Assembly: GCA_017622495.1 (NCBI GenBank)
Contig: JAGAQY010000074.1
Span: forward strand, 1-47,062
Length of the DNA stretch: 47,062 bases
Direction: 5' to 3'
From: Bacteroidaceae bacterium
GTDB taxonomy: Bacteria > Bacteroidota > Bacteroidia > Bacteroidales > Bacteroidaceae
Positions 43,642 to 47,062 of the stretch are shown piece after piece (position 1 is the first letter of the stretch; every line of letters begins with the position of its first letter). Both the position numbers and the translations under genes were made by a program. The notes below the pieces were generated by a model. That model worked only from the letters and a program-made list of their open reading frames with translations. It was not told the origin of the DNA and did not search any database.

Positions 43642-44235
43642 CTCGTCACGCCAGTCGCTGTTTGCCTTCGGGCAATAGGTATGGAATCCCAGCGCCTCGG
43701 CCGCATCGCAGCTTGCCTGCAGGTCATCGATAAAGAGTGTCTCTTCGGGCTTGATACCCGCCAGCTGCGCCACCTTGATGAAGGCCTCGGGCGTAGGCTT
43801 CAGTTCGTGTATCTCGTGTGAGAGGAATATCTGCTCAAAATAGTCCTCAGCCTTGTGCCCCTTGTAGTCGAAGCGCTTGCGGCCCTCCTCCCAGTGCACG
43901 GCATTGGTATTGCTCAGCAGGAACAGGCGGTAGCGCTCCTTGAGAGCGAGCAGCATGTCGAGCTTGTAGGCCGGTATCTCCAGCAGCAGAGCATTCCACG
44001 CCTCGTCGATCTGCTCATCGGTAAGTCCCGGAGCATACACGCGACGCACCGTATCGTGAAACTCCTCCACCGTCATCGTTCCCTGCTCAAAGTCCTTCAG
44101 GTCGGCACGCTGCCCGTAAGGGTTGGTGAGCTCGTCACTCACCTCCACTCCCAAGCGGGCAAATGCCTCGGTGCAGCGGTGCTTGTCGAGGTGGATGAGC
44201 ACGCCGCCCCAGTCGAAGAGTATATTTCTTATCAT
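43624..44235 (-). CDS. HAD-family hydrolase
   Basis: A 203-residue protein from the ATG at 44235; a start at 44247 would add MKGI. Motif I is NILFDWGGVLIHLD (nucleophile Asp, with the GG variant of HAD subfamily IA), motif II LFLLSNTNAVHW, motif III Lys in HELKPTPEAF and motif IV ETLFIDDLQASCDAAEALG. It is a phosphatase- or haloacid-dehalogenase-like enzyme with unknown substrate. The final residues (DELKIEN) and stop codon come from the 7-bp array at 43576-43641. Promoter box at 44263-44270. Confidence 0.88.
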   Translation of the reverse strand: MIRNILFDWGGVLIHLDKHRCTEAFARLGVEVSDELTNPYGQRADLKDFEQGTMTVEEFHDTVRRVYAPGLTDEQIDEAWNALLLEIPAYKLDMLLALKERYRLFLLSNTNAVHWEEGRKRFDYKGHKAEDYFEQIFLSHEIHELKPTPEAFIKVAQLAGIKPEETLFIDDLQASCDAAEALGFHTYCPKANSDWRDELKIEN

Positions 44236-44262
44236 AATACCTTTCATAACCATTAATTGATA

Positions 44263-44270
44263 CAAAAGTA
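44263..44270 (-). promoter_or_regulatory. Promoter -7 box for the HAD gene
   Basis: TACTTTTG on the minus strand matches TAnnTTTG, 27 nt before the start codon at 44235. Confidence 0.6.
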
Positions 44271-44335
44271 CGACAAAAATCAGACATTTTAAATGTTTTT
44301 TCCACGAAACACTTGTAAAATTCAAACAAACCACT

Positions 44336-44343
44336 TACCTTTG
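44336..44343 (+). promoter_or_regulatory. Promoter -7 box for the tRNA
   Basis: TACCTTTG matches TAnnTTTG, 35 nt before the tRNA 5' end. Confidence 0.6.
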
Positions 44344-44378
44344 CACTCGCAATTTGAGGGAAACCTCAGCATTGTGTC

Positions 44379-44452
44379 GGGCTTTTAGCTCAGTTGGTTA
44401 GAGCAACAGACTCATAATCTGGAGGTCCTAGGTTCAAGCCCTAGATGGCCCA
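44379..44452 (+). tRNA. tRNA with CAU anticodon (Met or Ile2)
   Basis: The acceptor GGGCTTT pairs with ATGGCCC (one T-T mismatch and one G-T pair), the D stem is GCTC/GAGC, the anticodon loop CTCATAA gives CAU, and the T arm is CTAGG-TTCAAGC-CCTAG. The discriminator is A and CCA is not encoded in full. Elongator Met and Ile2 (lysidine) cannot be told apart safely by eye. Confidence 0.93.
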
Positions 44453-44457
44453 CCGAG

Positions 44458-44489
44458 AAGCGCCAAGCATCAGCAGATGCTTGGCGCTT
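44458..44489 (+). terminator. Hairpin after the tRNA
   Basis: AAGCGCCAAGCATC pairs perfectly with GATGCTTGGCGCTT round AGCA. It has no long U-run (GCCATTTGC follows) but its position fits a tRNA terminator. Confidence 0.7.
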
Positions 44490-44531
44490 GCCATTTGCAC
44501 CACCTACGCCACTCCGGCGGCACTAAAACAA

Positions 44532-44561
44532 GCATGGCCTGCTCCACGGAGCAGGCCATGC
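44532..44561 (-). terminator. Terminator of the DASS transporter gene
   Basis: GCATGGCCTGCTCC and GGAGCAGGCCATGC form a perfect 14-bp stem; on the minus strand TTGTTTTAG follows. Confidence 0.85.
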
Positions 44562-44583
44562 CATATCCTACATGTCGGCTATA

Positions 44584-46092
44584 TCAGAGCAGTCCGTTGG
44601 TACCCAATATGATGAGCACCACATAACCTACGAGCAAGCTCGCTACACCCATGATAAGGCCCACCTTGACCATATTCTTCTGCTCGATGAGACCCGTAGC
44701 GTATGCCAGGGCATTGGGAGGCGTACTGATGGGGAGCACCATACCTACCGACGAAGCGATAGCTACACCCACGAGCAAGGTAGCCACGCCACCTACAGGA
44801 CCCAGCGCGGTAGACATGCTCTCACCTACCACAGCAAGGATGGGCACGAGGAGTGCAGCCGTAGCGGTGTGAGAGATGAAGTTGGCCATCGCATAGCACA
44901 GCAGACCTGAGCCGATGACGACAACCAGCGGCGACCATGAGTCGAACGGTATGGCATCGATCATGTGCTGTGCCAAGCCCGACTTGTTGAGCGCTACGCC
45001 AAGGGCAAAGCCACCGGCTACCATCCAGAGCACGCTCCAGCTGATCTGCTCCAGGTCACGCTTGGTGATGATACCCGTTGCACAGAACACGGCTACGGGG
45101 AGCATAGCCACGGCGTTGGTCTTGAGGCCCAGGTTCTTGTCGAACAGCCACATCACGATGGTGGCAAAGAAGGTGATGTATACCAATGTCGTGCGCCAGC
45201 CCTTCTGTGAGTTGTCGGGGATATCGAGCACGATGGTCTTCTGCTTGAAGGGGAACAGCTTGAGCAAGATCACCCATGAGATGAGCAGCAGCACTATGGT
45301 GATGGGGCCCATGAAGGCAATCCACTCACCGAAGCCCATACCCAGGCCCATAGGCTCCAAGTACTTGAGCACAATACCGTTGGGAGGCGTACCGATGGGC
45401 GTAGCCATACCGCCGATATTGGCAGCTACGGGGATAGCGAGCGCCAAGCCAATCTTACCCTTACCGTCGGCAGGGAGCGCCTTGAGTACGGGAGCCAGGA
45501 AGGCCAGCATCATGGCCGCAGTAGCCGTGTTACTGATGAAGGCCGAGAACAGGCCCGTCACCACGATGAAGCCCAGCAGCACGAAGCGCGACTGAGTGCC
45601 GAAGGGCTTCAGCAGCACCTTGGCAATCTTGGCATCGAGGCCATACTTCGTGGCCGCGATGGCCAGCATGAAACCGCCGATGAAGAGCATGATGATGGGG
45701 TCGGCAAAGCAGTGCAGTATATCCTGATACTTGAGCACGGTGCCCAGCTCCTCAGGAGCATAGCCCGTCACGAGAGGCTTCAGCGCACTGTCCGATACCG
45801 AGAACAGCAGCAGCGCCACCACGATGAGCGAGGTGCTCCATGCCGGTATAGCCTCGAGCACCCACATCAGTGTAGCGAAAGCAAACACGCCAATGATGCG
45901 CTGCTCCACCACGGTGAGTCCCTCGATGCCGAATGCCGATGTCGGCAACAGCCAGATGGTGACGGTTACGGCAATGACCACTGCCAACTTGATGATTTTC
46001 GCCAAAGGCTTGTTTACCCCTTGGTCTCTCTTCTGTTTCTTCCATTTGTGATATTCCTCCACCAAATGGTAACCTGTAAAGTTTACAAACAT
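44584..46092 (-). CDS. DASS/SLC13-type sodium:anion (dicarboxylate) symporter
   Basis: A 502-residue membrane protein with about 11-13 hydrophobic segments and the doubled DASS signature: ISNTATAAMM with GGMATPIGTPPNGI in the first half, SHTATAALLVP with GMVLPISTPPNALAY in the second. These Ser-Asn/His-Thr and Pro-Ile-Gly/Ser-Thr-Pro-Pro-Asn loops form the Na+ and anion sites. It imports C4-dicarboxylates, citrate or similar anions with sodium; the anion cannot be named. The start codon sits at the edge of a 7-bp array that occupies its upstream region. A 14-bp hairpin terminates it. Confidence 0.93.
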   Translation of the reverse strand: MFVNFTGYHLVEEYHKWKKQKRDQGVNKPLAKIIKLAVVIAVTVTIWLLPTSAFGIEGLTVVEQRIIGVFAFATLMWVLEAIPAWSTSLIVVALLLFSVSDSALKPLVTGYAPEELGTVLKYQDILHCFADPIIMLFIGGFMLAIAATKYGLDAKIAKVLLKPFGTQSRFVLLGFIVVTGLFSAFISNTATAAMMLAFLAPVLKALPADGKGKIGLALAIPVAANIGGMATPIGTPPNGIVLKYLEPMGLGMGFGEWIAFMGPITIVLLLISWVILLKLFPFKQKTIVLDIPDNSQKGWRTTLVYITFFATIVMWLFDKNLGLKTNAVAMLPVAVFCATGIITKRDLEQISWSVLWMVAGGFALGVALNKSGLAQHMIDAIPFDSWSPLVVVIGSGLLCYAMANFISHTATAALLVPILAVVGESMSTALGPVGGVATLLVGVAIASSVGMVLPISTPPNALAYATGLIEQKNMVKVGLIMGVASLLVGYVVLIILGTNGLL

Positions 46093-46181
46093 GAGTCGTG
46101 AGTTATGAGTTTTGAGTTATGAGTATTTAAGTTTTTAAGTTTTTAAGTTTTTGAGTTTTCATCTTTCATCTTTCATCTTTA
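46090..46181. repeat. 7-bp periodic arrays upstream of the DASS gene
   Basis: Units GAGTTAT, GAGTTTT, GAGTTAT, GAGTATT; then AAGTTTTT words with period 8; then TTTCATC three times. The DASS start codon (46090-46092, minus) forms the edge of the first array. Confidence 0.85.
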
Positions 46182-46253
46182 TAAATGCTTCGCATTTAAG
46201 AAGACTTGCTGGCTCGGCATAATCCCGCAAGCGGTTTCTGCACTCGCTACGCT

Positions 46254-46286
46254 GCGTCTTTCATCTTTCATCTTTCAACTTTTCAA
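46254..46286. repeat. 7-bp array (TTTCATC type)
   Basis: TTTCATC units repeated, ending TTTCAAC and TTTTCAA, directly next to the 3' end of the tRNA-Arg gene. The same word is found inside ygiQ. Confidence 0.8.
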
Positions 46287-46287
46287 G

Positions 46288-46359
46288 TACCCCCGATGAG
46301 AATCGAACTCATATCTCACCCTTAGGAGGGGCGCGTTCTATCCATTGAACTACAAGGGC
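46288..46359 (-). tRNA. tRNA-Arg (CCU anticodon)
   Basis: On the minus strand the acceptor GCCCTTG pairs with CGGGGGT (three G-T pairs), the D stem is GTTC/GAAC, the anticodon stem CGCCC/GGGTG encloses CTCCTAA (anticodon CCU), and the T arm is ATGAG-TTCGATT-CTCAT. CCA is not encoded. Confidence 0.92.
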
Positions 46360-46374
46360 GCCTGAATTTGACTG

Positions 46375-46382
46375 CAAAGATA
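46375..46382 (-). promoter_or_regulatory. Promoter -7 box for tRNA-Arg
   Basis: TATCTTTG on the minus strand matches TAnnTTTG exactly, 16 nt before the tRNA 5' end. Confidence 0.65.
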
Positions 46383-46628
46383 CAACAAGCCGAGAGGAGA
46401 ACAAAATAAATGTTTATTTTTTATCCCGAGGCGCCGTGTATCTTCTGCGACGAAGTCGCTAAAATTAGTGCAACATAAAGAAATGTAAAATATATTGAGC
46501 ATTTACCTTTCCCTAACAGCAGCCTAATTTGCCTTACCTAACGGCTGGCAGCCTAATTTCTGGACTGCGTAGCAGGACTAAAGAAACGACAAGCCGACGA
46601 AATGCCAAATCCATTGAGCACCCGAGAA

Positions 46629-46653
46629 AGGTTGAGGGTTGAGGGATGAGGGT
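46629..46653. repeat. 7-bp periodic array (GGTTGAG type)
   Basis: Units GGTTGAG, GGTTGAG, GGATGAG, GGT with period 7, similar to the words at 12263-12290. Confidence 0.75.
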
Positions 46654-46675
46654 CCACCTTACGCTCGCCCTCTAT

Positions 46676-46822
46676 TGGCGAAAGTTCATAAATCGGTTGG
46701 CTTTGGCGCAGTGAAGCGAGAGCAATGATAAACTTGTTTAATTATTGCCGAGCAAGCAAGCCATCTTAAAGCATAGCTTTATATTGGCAGAGATCCCTCG
46801 TCGCTACGCTCTTGTAGGGATG
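46676..46822 (+). repeat. Dispersed repeat element, copy 2
   Basis: Blocks at 46676-46707 and 46790-46822 match 276-245 and 172-140 in inverse orientation (32 of 32 bases for the first block). Confidence 0.75.
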
Positions 46823-47062
46823 GCTCCTTTGTAAAGCGTAAACACATATAGGAATAAAGATTTATAGTGTAAACCTATATAGGACTCTAAGTTTAACCTG
46901 TCAACTTTTTCAGTACACCTCAATGTCCCTCGACGGGACATTCATTCTTTTATGTGGGGAATACGGAGTGATGGCTGCAGCCTTCATCCGACCCCGTCGT
47001 TCGGCACGGCAAAGGTATGTCATTATTTCCATTGTTGTACAACTTTTCAGGATAATTCTTCT

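Larger units (their letters stand above)
46383..47062. other. Gene-free repeat-rich end of the window
   Basis: No convincing gene is seen. The region has a 7-bp array (46629-46653), the second copy of the dispersed element (46676-46822), and, at the end, two similar words (TCAACTTTTTCAGTA near 46901 and ACAACTTTTCAGGATA near 47039). A minus-strand open frame runs from the window edge to 46910 (about 50 codons, ending DIEVY) but has no recognisable domain. Confidence 0.6.

Noticed and set aside
44379..44452. Initiator tRNA
   Set aside because: It lacks the three G-C pairs at the base of the anticodon stem expected for initiator tRNA; elongator Met or Ile2 fits better.

Overview
The window looks like chromosome from a Bacteroidota bacterium of the order Bacteroidales, close to the Prevotella/Bacteroides group. 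The grounds are the recurring TAnnTTTG -7 promoter box, weak Shine-Dalgarno use, typical Bacteroidales families (DUF3244, DUF4136, CarboxypepD_reg TonB-type receptor, C10 peptidase with Spi propeptide, CotH protein, SprE/PorW lipoprotein, TPR-HTH membrane regulator), and protein tails of the 'GIYDLWGRRL ... PGHIYIVDGRK' kind. The species cannot be named from sequence alone.

Layout. 1-815: no gene, degenerate repeats. 901-4839 (minus): a TPR/HTH membrane regulator, then DUF3244-like, lipoprotein and outer-membrane barrel genes behind a promoter with an 11-bp-spaced operator-like repeat. 4840-5432: a repeat-rich promoter region with two related palindromes. 5433-8993 (plus): large secreted CotH protein with dockerin-like and cohesin-like parts. 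9107-10922 (minus): ABC-F ATPase behind an attenuator-like leader. 10976-12844 (minus): three envelope genes. 13038-15235 (minus): YgiQ radical SAM protein and a small partner. 15337-23033 (plus): murG, sprE/porW, an outer-membrane receptor, DUF454 and LOG-family genes. 23102-28321 (plus): PfkB kinase, then rhaB, rhaA and an MFS transporter, a partial L-rhamnose pathway. 28431-34258: PH-like membrane protein, lplA, a C10 protease and a methyltransferase-like gene. 34255-40670 (plus): cobalamin adenosyltransferase, DUF2795, LptF/G permease, DEAD-box helicase, topA, aroK. 40744-44235 (minus): DUF2807, CPBP protease, ribF, HAD hydrolase. 44379-46359: tRNA(CAU), a DASS transporter, tRNA-Arg(CCU). 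46383-47062: no gene, repeats.

Themes. Many genes serve the envelope and secretion: SprE/PorW is a type IX secretion component, and the CotH and C10 proteins end in tails resembling its sorting signals. The housekeeping core (murG, topA, aroK, ribF, lplA, LptF/G) looks intact.

The most unusual feature is a dispersed set of degenerate arrays whose unit word varies from place to place (AATTGTC, GAGTTAT, TTTCATC, GAATTCT, GGTTGAG, ACATTAA) but whose period is always close to 7 bp. They fill spacers, often as two inverted arrays round a short spacer, and also lie in frame inside ygiQ and ribF and supply start and stop codons of neighbouring genes. The second is the ABC-F leader: a good promoter, two overlapping tiny ORFs and a terminator-like hairpin ahead of the gene.
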